Virus record (IMG/VR): IMGVR_UViG_3300049001_000044 | Coordinates: 1 to 64,000 of that record | Length of the DNA stretch: 64,000 nt | Source of the DNA: a virus | Direction: 5' to 3' (one strand) | Part shown: positions 15,566-24,047 of the stretch, piece by piece | Position numbering within the stretch: the stretch's first letter is position 1 | How the letters are laid out: every line of letters begins with the position of its first letter | The notes under the pieces: generated by a model | What the model was told of the DNA's origin: nothing | The model's database searches: none | What the model saw: the letters and a program-made list of their open reading frames with translations, nothing else | Position numbers and translations under genes: made by a program

Positions 15566-16192
15566 TTACAGCTTGGCGAATTTCTCGTTCGACATCTTCT
15601 GGAAGTAGCCGCCGACTGCGTTATAGATCGCGGTGCCGATGTCCTTGCAGATGTCTGCGATCAGGTACCATACCAGGTAAACCGGCCAGTAACCGATCCA
15701 CATGACGATCGATGCTTTGTTGTCGCTGGCTTTCGGTGCGATTGCAGCGTTGATGCCTGCCACGCTCATCACCTTCGGATACACGCCGCGGCCTGTCTTG
15801 TTACCCAGATATTCGGCGTAGTCAGCCAGGATTTTCTCGTCGGGGGTTTCGTTCGACTTGAAGTAATCGTTCGGCAGCTTGCGCGAGATCAGGAAGCCGT
15901 CACGGATGTTCGACAGACGTTCGAACTGCGTGCCCAGGAATCGCGACCATTTGAAGCGACCGACGAACAGACCGCCGATGACGTAGGCCAGAGCGATGCC
16001 GATCAGGAAGGTGGGGTTAGTCGCCAGCTCAGGATTTTGCGAGCCGACCAGGTAAACTGCAGCTGCGGTTGCGATGAAGGACAGGAAGCCTTTCTCCAGC
16101 ACAGCGCAGATGAACAGAATCAGGCCAATGACGCTGAGCACGATGTAGAATGCCAGCGGTGCAGCCAGGAAAGTTGCGATTTCAGTGATCAT
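15566..16192 (-). CDS. Multi-pass membrane protein
   Basis: 208 residues with hydrophobic helices at about 8-30, 35-50, 62-78 and 155-175, and a soluble loop of about 75 residues between the third and fourth. Co-transcribed with two lipoprotein genes, so the unit seems directed at the host envelope (exclusion, lysis timing or similar). Family not recognised. Confidence 0.78.
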   Translation of the reverse strand: MITEIATFLAAPLAFYIVLSVIGLILFICAVLEKGFLSFIATAAAVYLVGSQNPELATNPTFLIGIALAYVIGGLFVGRFKWSRFLGTQFERLSNIRDGFLISRKLPNDYFKSNETPDEKILADYAEYLGNKTGRGVYPKVMSVAGINAAIAPKASDNKASIVMWIGYWPVYLVWYLIADICKDIGTAIYNAVGGYFQKMSNEKFAKL

Positions 16193-16220
16193 GAAGTTTT
16201 TCTTTCTATGTAGGGTTGAA

Positions 16221-16655
16221 TTACTTGGCCAGTTCTGCTTGCAGTTGGCGCAGCAGTTGGACGATGCGCTGATCGCCCTCCGTCAGTTGAGCGTTCGGTT
16301 CCACTGCCTTCTTCTCGATGACATCGATGCTGGTCAGGAAGTGGTTGCCTGAATCCGACCGGCACAGAGTTGCGAACTCCGAGCTGTACGTGATCTTGAC
16401 TTCCTTCTGACCTTCCATGGCTTCCTTAACCTTCTTCGCCATGTCTTCGCTTTCTACAGTGAAGTGGAAGGAAGCACCATTCACGCCTGAGCCACCATTC
16501 AGGCCGCCGCGAACGATTTCGCCTTCGTAAGTGGGGCACATGACACCTTGCTTTGCGAGCTTGGTGACCATGCCGATCTTTTCGCCATCACCAGTTTTGA
16601 GGCAGCCAGTCAGCGTGGTTGCTGCAACGATGGCTGCCAGAATCATCTTCTTCAT
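16221..16655 (-). CDS. Lipoprotein
   Basis: 144 residues. N-terminus MKKMILAAIVAATTLTGC is a lipoprotein signal with lipobox LTGC; lipidation is expected at Cys18. The mature part contains two more cysteines and an SFHFTVES strand. Behind a middle-type promoter at 16686-16714. Phage lipoproteins often block superinfection; here that is inference. Confidence 0.85.
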   Translation of the reverse strand: MKKMILAAIVAATTLTGCLKTGDGEKIGMVTKLAKQGVMCPTYEGEIVRGGLNGGSGVNGASFHFTVESEDMAKKVKEAMEGQKEVKITYSSEFATLCRSDSGNHFLTSIDVIEKKAVEPNAQLTEGDQRIVQLLRQLQAELAK

Positions 16656-16685
16656 ATTGAAGTCTTTCGTTGTTGAGGTATATGC

Positions 16686-16714
16686 ATTTTATGCTGTGTG
16701 CCTCATAATAAAAA
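16686..16714 (-). promoter_or_regulatory. Middle-type promoter
   Basis: TTTTTA, 17 bases, TAAAAT on the minus strand, 31 bases before the lipoprotein gene at 16655. Confidence 0.55.
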
Positions 16715-16715
16715 C

Positions 16716-16958
16716 TCACTTCACGCATTGCTTTGAATCTACTTGCTCGCCCTCATCCATGCAGACGTTGTAACCGGTATCACAGACATCCACAGTCGTG
16801 GGCATCATGTACATCATCGTACCTCCACTTCCATTTGGCATGGTCATCGGAATGAATCCACTCTCCAGATGGGAGGAGGTACAGACGAATTCTACATGAG
16901 GACCTTTAGGGGCGCACGAACCTATTAGCAAGGCTAGGGGTAGGATGCACCACTTCAT
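16716..16958 (-). CDS. Small lipoprotein
   Basis: 80 residues. MKWCILPLALLIGSC carries the lipobox IGSC (lipidated Cys15). The mature part is Met/Gly-rich with four further cysteines. Adjacent to the lipoprotein at 16221. Confidence 0.8.
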   Translation of the reverse strand: MKWCILPLALLIGSCAPKGPHVEFVCTSSHLESGFIPMTMPNGSGGTMMYMMPTTVDVCDTGYNVCMDEGEQVDSKQCVK

Positions 16959-16967
16959 GTTCTCTCC

Positions 16968-17615
16968 TTACGCTGCTCTTCGTAGCTTGTCAACATTGTG
17001 AAGGATCGCCTTGAGGTTCTCAGATGGATGCGCATCGCCATTCAGCACCACATCCCAATGACACAGTTGGAACCAGTTCTTCTCCACAGTCAACATCGTC
17101 TCCAGCCTACTCAGTGATGCGAACTGCGCTTTGAACGTTGCTGCCTTCAATGCAGCGTAGTCCTCATGGTTTTGGATCACTGCCTTTTCCAAATCTTTTG
17201 CAGCGCGATCCTTGAAGCGTTGCAGACGAAGAGCGGGATCGACGCTCACATACGTCTTCAGATGCAATGCACCCACCTCAATGGCTGGAGCGGCGTAGTG
17301 TTCGATGCCGGACGGCTCAACAATGAGGAAGGCCACACCTTGTGCGAGCTTAGTGTGGAACTCCTGCTTGGTCACGCCATACCTCGCACCGTTAAATTTG
17401 GCCAGCTCAGCGAATTCACCTGCCTCTTCCAGTCGCAGAGACTCTTCCTCGCTGATGAAGAAGTAATCCACACCATCAACTTCACCGGCGCGAGGTGCAC
17501 GGGTGGTAGTACTGATCAGGCAAGGTAGTTTGGCCTCGTCACGAATGAAGTTGAAGAGGTAGGATTTACCGGCGCAGCTCGGCGCGGTCAGAGTTACGAG
17601 GACTTGCTTTTCCAT
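16968..17615 (-). CDS. Guanylate-kinase-like nucleotide kinase
   Basis: 215 residues from the ATG at 17615. The P-loop is APSCAGKS (the usual first glycine is alanine), followed by STTTRAPRAGEVDGVDYFF, the classic nucleotide-binding segment of guanylate kinases. The start lies inside the end of the nucleotidyltransferase gene, so the two are translated together. It may supply a (deoxy)nucleoside diphosphate for DNA synthesis or for making a sugar nucleotide with its neighbours. Confidence 0.85.
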   Translation of the reverse strand: MEKQVLVTLTAPSCAGKSYLFNFIRDEAKLPCLISTTTRAPRAGEVDGVDYFFISEEESLRLEEAGEFAELAKFNGARYGVTKQEFHTKLAQGVAFLIVEPSGIEHYAAPAIEVGALHLKTYVSVDPALRLQRFKDRAAKDLEKAVIQNHEDYAALKAATFKAQFASLSRLETMLTVEKNWFQLCHWDVVLNGDAHPSENLKAILHNVDKLRRAA

Positions 17616-18367
17616 TTGTCGTTGATTTCCTGTTGAATTTCTTTGACCTCTTCCACGGTGTTGAATGAAAGAGTTGGGTAATTGGTCTCGTACACAGTTG
17701 CTGGTCGACGCCTGTTGTAGAGATAGTGGAAGGCAAAGAGTAGAGATAGCTCTCCGCCAGGGGTGATGTAGCGACCATTTTTCCACAGTGCATGGTGCAG
17801 ATCCCAAAGAGCATCACCTAGAGTGTAGCGATGGAACCTAAACACCGACTGATCGTGGAAACCGGTTGGGTGGCTCTCACCATACTTCGAGAAGTCCGCC
17901 GAGATGATGCGAAGCTTGTCGTCAGAAAGTAGCGTGACGTAGGGATTATCCTTCATCACTGCTGGGATAATGCCTACTCCATTCTGAGGTTGAGCAAGCA
18001 GCTCATCGATGATCTCGCCGTGTGGGAAGAAGACGTCGCCCCATGCAATAACGATCTCGTGATGGATATAGTCTCTGGTGGCCATGAGAGCCTGCAGTAC
18101 GGCATGGCCATCACCCAACCCACTTTCAATTGGGACGTTCACGACGTTCTTGCTCAGCTCTGGATCAAGTTGATCGAAGTACGTAGTCCATTGGTCTTGG
18201 ATGTTGACGTTGGTGACGACGAAGACAGTGCTGAATTTGCTACCCACTTGCTTCAACGTCGTCGTGAGGTTTGGTTCGTCAGTGATGGGGACAAGTGCTT
18301 TTGGCACGTTGCCACCCATCCTTGAACCTTTACCTGCTGCAATGATGTAAAGGTCTGCTTTTGACAT
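17594..18367 (-). CDS. Sugar-1-phosphate-type nucleotidyltransferase
   Basis: 257 residues. It begins with IIAAGKGSRMGGNVPKALVPI, the G-x-G-x-R...PK signature of the GlmU/RfbA/GalU class, and has GDGHAV near 90 and a metal-binding AWGDVFF near 110-116. Such enzymes join an NTP to a sugar phosphate. It overlaps the fusion gene upstream by one base and the kinase gene downstream by 22, so the three form one unit. The sugar cannot be read from sequence. Confidence 0.85.
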   Translation of the reverse strand: MSKADLYIIAAGKGSRMGGNVPKALVPITDEPNLTTTLKQVGSKFSTVFVVTNVNIQDQWTTYFDQLDPELSKNVVNVPIESGLGDGHAVLQALMATRDYIHHEIVIAWGDVFFPHGEIIDELLAQPQNGVGIIPAVMKDNPYVTLLSDDKLRIISADFSKYGESHPTGFHDQSVFRFHRYTLGDALWDLHHALWKNGRYITPGGELSLLFAFHYLYNRRRPATVYETNYPTLSFNTVEEVKEIQQEINDKWKSKSS

Positions 18368-20244
18368 TAGATTGAGAAACTAGGATTGGAGAAAGAGAAG
18401 AGAGCCAGAAGCAGTAGAGCGGTGTCTGCAGGATTCTTGACTTCATGGCAGACGATACGAGGGTTCTGTTTTGCCAGCTCTGCGACTGGTGCATCGTTGC
18501 CACTCTTGAGTTCATCACCAATATACACCACTTTGGCAATTGGCGAAACTCGCTTCAGCACTTCCATCACTGCTACATCTTTGCTGACTTCCTTCTTGTT
18601 GATCTCAATCGTGGTGCGACCAGTAGCTTTCACTTCAAAGGCAGAACCGCAAACATGCTTGACGAGGTTGGTGATAGCAAGCCGATATTCCGGATCGATC
18701 GGCTTGATCGACACCATCACATCTCCGCGGTTTTCGAACTTTGCGGCGGGGATGCCAGCAGCGCACAGACTCGTGGTAACGTTCTCGATTGAGTACGGGC
18801 CTTTTGAATCGAAGCGCGCTGCTTCGTCAAGGCATCGGACAAAGTGGAAGCGGCGCTGGTCTTCAGCAGCAGTGCCGAGAGGGTCGTACGAGTATTCATT
18901 AATGCCTCCATCTGCAAATACAGTGATTGGTAAAGTATCTTCGCCCGTCAGCCAGCTATCAACTTGTGGAAGATGAATAGCCTTGATGGTGTTGCCGGTG
19001 CAAATCATGAATTTCTTGTTCTTCAGACCGTGCGCGATCCTCGATACATTGAAGTTCGACGCGTCCTTGAACGTGTTGCCACGACCAACGAGAGTATCGT
19101 CGTAATCGAAAACGTACGCTTCAGCGTCGAGGACGTCCTTGTAGATCGTCTTCAGCACTGCTGCTGCGAGGTTCTCGGGGATGTGCTTGCTGTCCAGCTT
19201 CTCGCCCGTCAGAGGAGTGCGACCCAGACGGAAGTAGTTGACGGACTGCAGCAGCGGTTCCGCTTTCTCATCGATCGTCTTCATCATGTCGTGACCAGTG
19301 TAGTCCACGATTACGTTGACACGCTTCTCTGGGAAGTATTTTGGAACGATAGTTTGAACAATGTCGCTTGCGGTTTGGTTTGGTGCGTCCTTGTCTGGAA
19401 CTCGATTCATCACCATCAGCACCTTCGCCTTCGATGCTTCGATTGCTTCACGGAAACCAACCGATGCGTAGGTAGGAATGAGCGAAGACCATTGAGTACC
19501 GCTCGACATGATCACCACATCAGCTTCTTCGATTGCCTTCTTGCTTTCTTGGTTGAGATGAGGAACTGCTTCTACACCGTTGGCATCGACGAAGAAGACA
19601 TCGATGATTGGATCATCTGGGTTGTTCCAGGAAACGATGTCGCCTTCGTCTGTGATGCGCTTACCACTCTTCGTGATCGCACCCAGGAACAGAGACTTGT
19701 CATCGTTCACCAGCACGTTGTCAGGGATGCCAAGGAAGTCTGCCATCACCGACGCTGCAATACGTAGTGAGTTATTGTACTTTGCAGCAAGCCCAGCGTA
19801 AACGACGTTCGCAATGCTGAAGTCATCGTAGTCGATCAATTGGGAGCCAGGAGAAGCGAAGAAGAAGTTGATGCCGTCTTGGATGATGTCCATGCGACGG
19901 TCGGCTCGAGGAGAGCAAACCTTCCACATCTCATTCATCTTTTCCCAGCAGTATTGACGGGCTTTGTTGGCCTCAACAGTGAAGCGGTGATCGAGGAAGT
20001 TGTTGATGCAACTCTCTGCTCCACCCGCCAGCTTGTAGAGAGTGGTTTGGTTTTTGCGGACGTCGGATGGACCGAGGATTTTTCCACCCAGCGCTTTGCG
20101 AACGGCACCAGTCGAGAGACCATTGTCGTATGCGTTGACGATGACCTTCACGTCCACACCGCGAAATTCCTTGGTGATCAGAGTGTTGAGGCCGGTTTGC
20201 AGTGCGATAGAGCCGGTGCCACCGGCCAGAATAACGATGTTCAT
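18367..20244 (-). CDS. Fusion: CofD/YvcK-like domain plus HAD phosphatase
   Basis: 625 residues. Residues 1-360 start with VILAGGTGSIALQTGL and continue IVNAYDNGLSTGAVRK, the fold and motifs of the CofD/YvcK (UPF0052) family; family members bind sugar nucleotides (YvcK) or transfer phospho-lactate (CofD). From about 385 a HAD domain begins: VFDYDDTL (nucleophile Asp), MICTGNT (motif II), FADGGIN and YIGDELKSGNDA (motif IV), most like the phosphomannomutase / trehalose-phosphatase subclass. A fusion of these two is unusual. It lies between a nucleotidyltransferase and a DNA glycosyltransferase. Confidence 0.85.
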   Translation of the reverse strand: MNIVILAGGTGSIALQTGLNTLITKEFRGVDVKVIVNAYDNGLSTGAVRKALGGKILGPSDVRKNQTTLYKLAGGAESCINNFLDHRFTVEANKARQYCWEKMNEMWKVCSPRADRRMDIIQDGINFFFASPGSQLIDYDDFSIANVVYAGLAAKYNNSLRIAASVMADFLGIPDNVLVNDDKSLFLGAITKSGKRITDEGDIVSWNNPDDPIIDVFFVDANGVEAVPHLNQESKKAIEEADVVIMSSGTQWSSLIPTYASVGFREAIEASKAKVLMVMNRVPDKDAPNQTASDIVQTIVPKYFPEKRVNVIVDYTGHDMMKTIDEKAEPLLQSVNYFRLGRTPLTGEKLDSKHIPENLAAAVLKTIYKDVLDAEAYVFDYDDTLVGRGNTFKDASNFNVSRIAHGLKNKKFMICTGNTIKAIHLPQVDSWLTGEDTLPITVFADGGINEYSYDPLGTAAEDQRRFHFVRCLDEAARFDSKGPYSIENVTTSLCAAGIPAAKFENRGDVMVSIKPIDPEYRLAITNLVKHVCGSAFEVKATGRTTIEINKKEVSKDVAVMEVLKRVSPIAKVVYIGDELKSGNDAPVAELAKQNPRIVCHEVKNPADTALLLLALFSFSNPSFSI

Positions 20245-20312
20245 GTTTGCTCCTTTAAAGTGGTTGGCCCATCAGCTTAGCTTCCGGGCCCGTGCACTTA
20301 TTTACGCCAAGT

Positions 20313-20927
20313 TCAATCTGCTTTTTTCTGATCGAAGTCGAATTCAGTCGCCACGAAGTTGAAGTAGGCACACAGCTCGCAGCTTACTGGATCAGCAAGG
20401 TTCTTACCCGCGTTGACGCGAACTTGGGCGCCTTGCAGAGTGTTGAGGACTGCTGCGGCAACTGGGTTCTCACTGATGAGATCGGTGATTTGACCAACAC
20501 GGTGAGGGAAGTACGCGTCGAATTCCAGCTCGTGCTTCGATCCAAACGCAGCGTAATCCAGCTTGGCGTGCCCAAAGGACAGCAGTTTGGTACCTTGCAG
20601 ATAGGTAGTGCGAAGGATGGTGTCCGCTCCATCCAAGATGTCGATCGCAACGATGAACGACTCCATCTCCTGCAGTTTAAGCAGACCTTTGAAGGCCACG
20701 TTGGTGACATCATCTTGGAAGTCGATGATAGTGCTATTCAACATGCCCATGTCCACCCTACGTTGTTCAAGTCCATCAACGCGGATGGCCTGTGCGGACA
20801 GTTGATCGCTCACGTCCAGCTTCTGCTTCTCCTCGTTGAGGAAGCGAACACGAAAACGATTCTTCAGATTGGGAGCACGAATGCCAACACCACCTATTCC
20901 TGGGATTGGATTACCGATTGACGCCAT
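20313..20927 (-). CDS. Unknown protein, perhaps tail-tube-like virion protein
   Basis: 204 residues from the ATG at 20927, overlapping the glycosyltransferase stop. N-terminus is Gly/Pro-rich (ASIGNPIPGIGGVGIRAP), then RFRVRFLNEE...LSAQAIRVDGL, and later LLSFGHAKLDY and ELEFDAYFP. The alternation of strands is reminiscent of T4 gp19-type tail-tube folds, but this is a weak impression. Its place inside a DNA-modification operon argues for another role. Confidence 0.7.
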   Translation of the reverse strand: MASIGNPIPGIGGVGIRAPNLKNRFRVRFLNEEKQKLDVSDQLSAQAIRVDGLEQRRVDMGMLNSTIIDFQDDVTNVAFKGLLKLQEMESFIVAIDILDGADTILRTTYLQGTKLLSFGHAKLDYAAFGSKHELEFDAYFPHRVGQITDLISENPVAAAVLNTLQGAQVRVNAGKNLADPVSCELCAYFNFVATEFDFDQKKAD

Positions 20928-22050
20928 AGTTGACAGTGTCCTTGATGAGGTTAACAAATTGCGAGCAGTAAGTGTTGGCATCGAAGTTAATGGCCTTCAG
21001 CTGCGCAGAGAGAATTTCGTTGCGTAGGTTTGGATCAGTCTTCAAGAGCATGATCTTCTCGCTGACTTCTTTCCGCTCGCCCACGTACAGGAAGTCAGCG
21101 AGTTCTTTGTCCACGCCATACACGCGGCGTAGCTGGTCCAGATCCTTATCGATGAAGGTGACGACGTTCGACCAAATCGACTCATACGCTCGTTGGGCCA
21201 TGTCGTTGATTTGCTCGTAGTAGGGGTCACCAATCACGATGTGAGCCATTGCCTTGTTCATCTTTGGCAGCATCTCATCGTACTTGATGGGGCCTGTGAA
21301 GGTTGGAGTACGAGTCACGCCAAGCAAATGCTTCTCTTCGAAGTCTTCCAACTTGATCTTGCCGAACATCTCCACCGAGATTTCTTCTGGATGGTTGAAG
21401 TAGAACTTCACCATCTTCTTCGAGCGCTTGCCACCACGCATGGTTCCACCATACGAGAGATCGACTTCAGGGGTCGGATTGATGGGCAGCTGTTCATTAA
21501 GGCAGGGGAACTGCTCGAACGGGAAGTGGATCGCAGTCGATGGGGTGACTTCGTTCTTGCTCAGTTTCTCCAGCACCTTGTTCACGTCGTAGGGCTGGCT
21601 GAGATAGATGATGTCGTTACGGGTAATGTTCAAATCTTTCTCTGACCAATTACCAGCCCATGGCTTCCTACTTACTGACGGCCACACTTGCTTGAGAGTC
21701 AGGGATGGATCACAGTAGACGTAGAAGACTGGTCCTTTGAACTCGTTGATGATGACATAGTTCAGGAGCTGCTCAGGGTCTTCTGCTCCACCGAAGAAGT
21801 TGACGTTGCCGTTCAGCACAATAAGGGCCTGAGCACGAAGACCATCTGCGAGAGTAGCCGGATCGCTAAGATCGAACCACTCGTATTCAGGGAGTAGGTT
21901 ATCCTTCTTCAGGATTTTGGTGTAGATTTGGACTTTCGCTCCACCGCCCTGCAGCATTTTGATGATGCTTCGCGCTTCACCATTGCCGCCTGACGTATCG
22001 TTCGCATTGAACGAGATGCGCGAGCCCAGTTTAATTACTGCTACCTGCAT
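20911..22050 (-). CDS. DNA glycosyltransferase related to T4 beta-glucosyltransferase
   Basis: 379 residues. Segments run parallel to T4 beta-gt along the whole length: VAVIKLGSRISF at the start, VNFFGG near 85, then VWPSVSRKPWA near 130, LSYGGTMRGG(K/R)RSKKMV near 205, PTFTGPI near 250, HIVIGDPYY near 275 and FLYVG/RKEV near 330. T4 beta-gt moves glucose from UDP-glucose to 5-hydroxymethylcytosine in DNA. With the dCMP hydroxymethylase at 27723 this predicts glycosylated DNA. Donor sugar unknown; the neighbouring cassette hints that it may not be plain glucose. Confidence 0.88.
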   Translation of the reverse strand: MQVAVIKLGSRISFNANDTSGGNGEARSIIKMLQGGGAKVQIYTKILKKDNLLPEYEWFDLSDPATLADGLRAQALIVLNGNVNFFGGAEDPEQLLNYVIINEFKGPVFYVYCDPSLTLKQVWPSVSRKPWAGNWSEKDLNITRNDIIYLSQPYDVNKVLEKLSKNEVTPSTAIHFPFEQFPCLNEQLPINPTPEVDLSYGGTMRGGKRSKKMVKFYFNHPEEISVEMFGKIKLEDFEEKHLLGVTRTPTFTGPIKYDEMLPKMNKAMAHIVIGDPYYEQINDMAQRAYESIWSNVVTFIDKDLDQLRRVYGVDKELADFLYVGERKEVSEKIMLLKTDPNLRNEILSAQLKAINFDANTYCSQFVNLIKDTVNYGVNR

Positions 22051-22258
22051 AGTTGTTCCTTATGATGAGGGTGAGCATCAGGATGATCGTCACCAAGTGA
22101 AGGAATGGAACACTTAGCAAGATGATCAAACTGATCATGATTGGGTTTTTGAAGTTGTACCCGAATTTTGGGTGATGAGGTCCGCGTAAGTCCTCCTTAA
22201 CGGCCAACATTGTCAGGCCAAGAAAGATTGTACCACAAATGAAGAGATAAGCAACCAT
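22031..22258 (-). CDS. Small two-helix membrane protein
   Basis: 75 residues with hydrophobic helices at about 3-19 and 40-66 and a short polar loop (KEDLRGPHHPKFGYN). Overlaps the glycosyltransferase start by 20 bases. Function unknown. Confidence 0.75.
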   Translation of the reverse strand: MVAYLFICGTIFLGLTMLAVKEDLRGPHHPKFGYNFKNPIMISLIILLSVPFLHLVTIILMLTLIIRNNYAGSSN

Positions 22259-22263
22259 AAATA
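22256..22263 (+). promoter_or_regulatory. T4-type late promoter
   Basis: CATAAATA, 26 bases before the plus-strand ATG at 22289. Confidence 0.7.
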
Positions 22264-22288
22264 TGGGATCAATATCCTGGAGATCATC

Positions 22289-22675
22289 ATGAAACTTTCC
22301 GAACTACTTGAATCAGACGACGATAACCTGCGCAAATTCCACAAGAGCCTAGGTGACGAGATCAGAGCAGGGGCCGCAGCCAGAAAGGCGACGCACGATG
22401 CGATGTTCAAAGACCACAAATGGAGATACGACGAAGGCGACATGATCATGTCGAACAAGACGGGTAAGGTCTACAAAATCACAGCACGGATTTCGCAATA
22501 CTATACGCCTAGGGACGAGAAGTTTAAACCCACCGGTCCCAAGCAGCTTGTTCCTGCCTACCGCTACAAAGCTGGTGAAGAGGAAGGCACGCTGCTTGAG
22601 CCAAAAATTACCGATGGGATGTTCACCCTTATGACTAAGGGTAAGAACGTCAAGACATCTCCTGACGAGGATTAA
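22289..22675 (+). CDS. Late protein with capsid-targeting leader, function unknown
   Basis: 128 residues. Begins MKLSELLES; L-L-E fits the L-x-E cleavage site of T4-type prohead proteases. Behind a late promoter and CTGGAG. The lone plus-strand gene in this stretch, convergent with 22672 and overlapping it by four bases at the stop codons. Basic, Tyr-containing body with no recognised fold. Likely packaged in the head. Confidence 0.8.
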   Translation: MKLSELLESDDDNLRKFHKSLGDEIRAGAAARKATHDAMFKDHKWRYDEGDMIMSNKTGKVYKITARISQYYTPRDEKFKPTGPKQLVPAYRYKAGEEEGTLLEPKITDGMFTLMTKGKNVKTSPDED

Positions 22676-23247
22676 TCCGCTGTTGCCTCCGCGAGGATGT
22701 CTTCTTTCGAACGGAAGCTGCCGTCCTCAGCAGTGACGCAGATGATCTTCTTGTCGGGGAATGCGGAGCGGTTGAATGCATCGATGAAGAGCAGTTGTTC
22801 TTGAGCTCGCTTCTCAACACTGCCCAGGCTCAGGCCATCATCGACGAAGTGCTTGCTCTTGGAGAAATCTTCGACTAGGAGAATCAGGCGGGTGTCGATG
22901 TCTTCTTCCACCCCATAGATTTCTTCAAGACCGAAGACATAGCTGCCGTCATAGCCGCGGTACATGGGAGCGTACACGCATTCACCAAGGTGAGCGCGAT
23001 CAAAGATTAATGGGGTCTCCATCCCAGCACCAAGCAGTTCGAACATGGCGACAAAGCCATCATACTGGTACAGGAATTCTGGTGACTGCTCCAGGCCGTC
23101 TTCTTCCTTGATTTGCACATAGGAATCCAAACGCTTTGGCTTGGAGTAGTGGATGACGGTGTGGAAACCTTCCTTGTGTTGGATGCCCTCGATGAGGGAG
23201 GACTTGCCAAGGCGATCAAGTCCTTCGATGATGTAGTTAAATGGCAT
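22672..23247 (-). CDS. Thymidylate-kinase-like deoxynucleotide kinase
   Basis: 191 residues. P-loop IEGLDRLGKSSL near the start, and LIFDRAHLGECVY near 80-92 where TMP kinases have their DR(Y/H) segment. Likely phosphorylates dTMP or hydroxymethyl-dCMP, feeding DNA synthesis. A possible promoter (TATAAT at 23254-23259) lies just upstream. Confidence 0.82.
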   Translation of the reverse strand: MPFNYIIEGLDRLGKSSLIEGIQHKEGFHTVIHYSKPKRLDSYVQIKEEDGLEQSPEFLYQYDGFVAMFELLGAGMETPLIFDRAHLGECVYAPMYRGYDGSYVFGLEEIYGVEEDIDTRLILLVEDFSKSKHFVDDGLSLGSVEKRAQEQLLFIDAFNRSAFPDKKIICVTAEDGSFRSKEDILAEATAD

Positions 23248-23288
23248 ATGAGTATTATATACGGGCGAGACGTAAAAGTAATCTCAAA

Positions 23289-23774
23289 TCAGTCAAAGCT
23301 GTCTTTGACACCGAAGATGCTCTTTGACAGCTCAGATGGCTCAGGGGTATCCTTGTTAAGGAATGTCCACCTTGTCGCTGTTCCATAGGGGTGCGTCAGC
23401 TGGCCACGGTAGTGTTCACCATATTTTGACAGCATTGCCTTCGCAATGCGCTTGTAGAGCTTGACACGAGACGGCTCCTGGTTAACCGCAAGGAACGTGA
23501 ACGATGGCCAATCACCTTTAGCAGTGACTAGATGATTGATGATAGCGACGACAGTAGAGAACACTTCGATTGAATCACCAGTACCAAGAATCTCTTCGCT
23601 CTTACCACCCCAACCTTGGGCAAATCGAATATCAAAGGGGTCTCTCTTCGAGTCACGATCGGCCTTGAACCGATACTGTTTTCCATTGATTTCGAAATTA
23701 GCAGCAAATTCGAAATCCGAATAGTAGCTAACGTCAAAGTGGGAAGGCTTGTCAAAAATTTCGTCTATTCGCAT
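23289..23774 (-). CDS. Unknown protein, paralogue of the gene at the left edge
   Basis: 161 residues. Starts MRIDEIFDKP, similar to but not fitting the L-x-E leaders. EPSRVKLYKRIAKAM is shared with the truncated protein at 3-188. The family is widespread in large phages as I remember it, but has no known function. Confidence 0.78.
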   Translation of the reverse strand: MRIDEIFDKPSHFDVSYYSDFEFAANFEINGKQYRFKADRDSKRDPFDIRFAQGWGGKSEEILGTGDSIEVFSTVVAIINHLVTAKGDWPSFTFLAVNQEPSRVKLYKRIAKAMLSKYGEHYRGQLTHPYGTATRWTFLNKDTPEPSELSKSIFGVKDSFD

Positions 23775-23792
23775 GTTTAAAAAGTACCTTGC

Positions 23793-24038
23793 TTAAAAAT
23801 CCTGCTCCATCCAATCGAAAGCATCCATTGGGATAATCGCTGGGTGGTCAGTGGGTGGCTCACGTAGCGCTCGGCTTTTCGCCTGAATTTCTGCGAGCTT
23901 AGACCGCGTTGCGGTCGATGGAGTATGACACTCGACGTGCTCGACAACCCATGCGTTGCCCACCTTCTCGCACACTCCTTCGTAGGCTGGCACTGTCACG
24001 TTACACTTCGCGCACTGCTTTGCGTACTTATTCTGCAT
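23793..24038 (-). CDS. Small zinc-binding protein
   Basis: 81 residues; ATG at 24038 five bases after AAGGAG. CAKC followed by a single Cys and a HVEC gives a four-ligand zinc site in the first half. Function unknown. Confidence 0.75.
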   Translation of the reverse strand: MQNKYAKQCAKCNVTVPAYEGVCEKVGNAWVVEHVECHTPSTATRSKLAEIQAKSRALREPPTDHPAIIPMDAFDWMEQDF

Positions 24039-24047
24039 CATCTCTCC

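Noticed and set aside
15059-16213. Plus-strand open frame of 384 codons
   Set aside because: Runs opposite two minus-strand genes with good starts and the terminator at 15529; no motif of its own.
22031-22258. Holin
   Set aside because: A two-helix small membrane protein alone is not enough; it is in a DNA-modification operon without an endolysin nearby.
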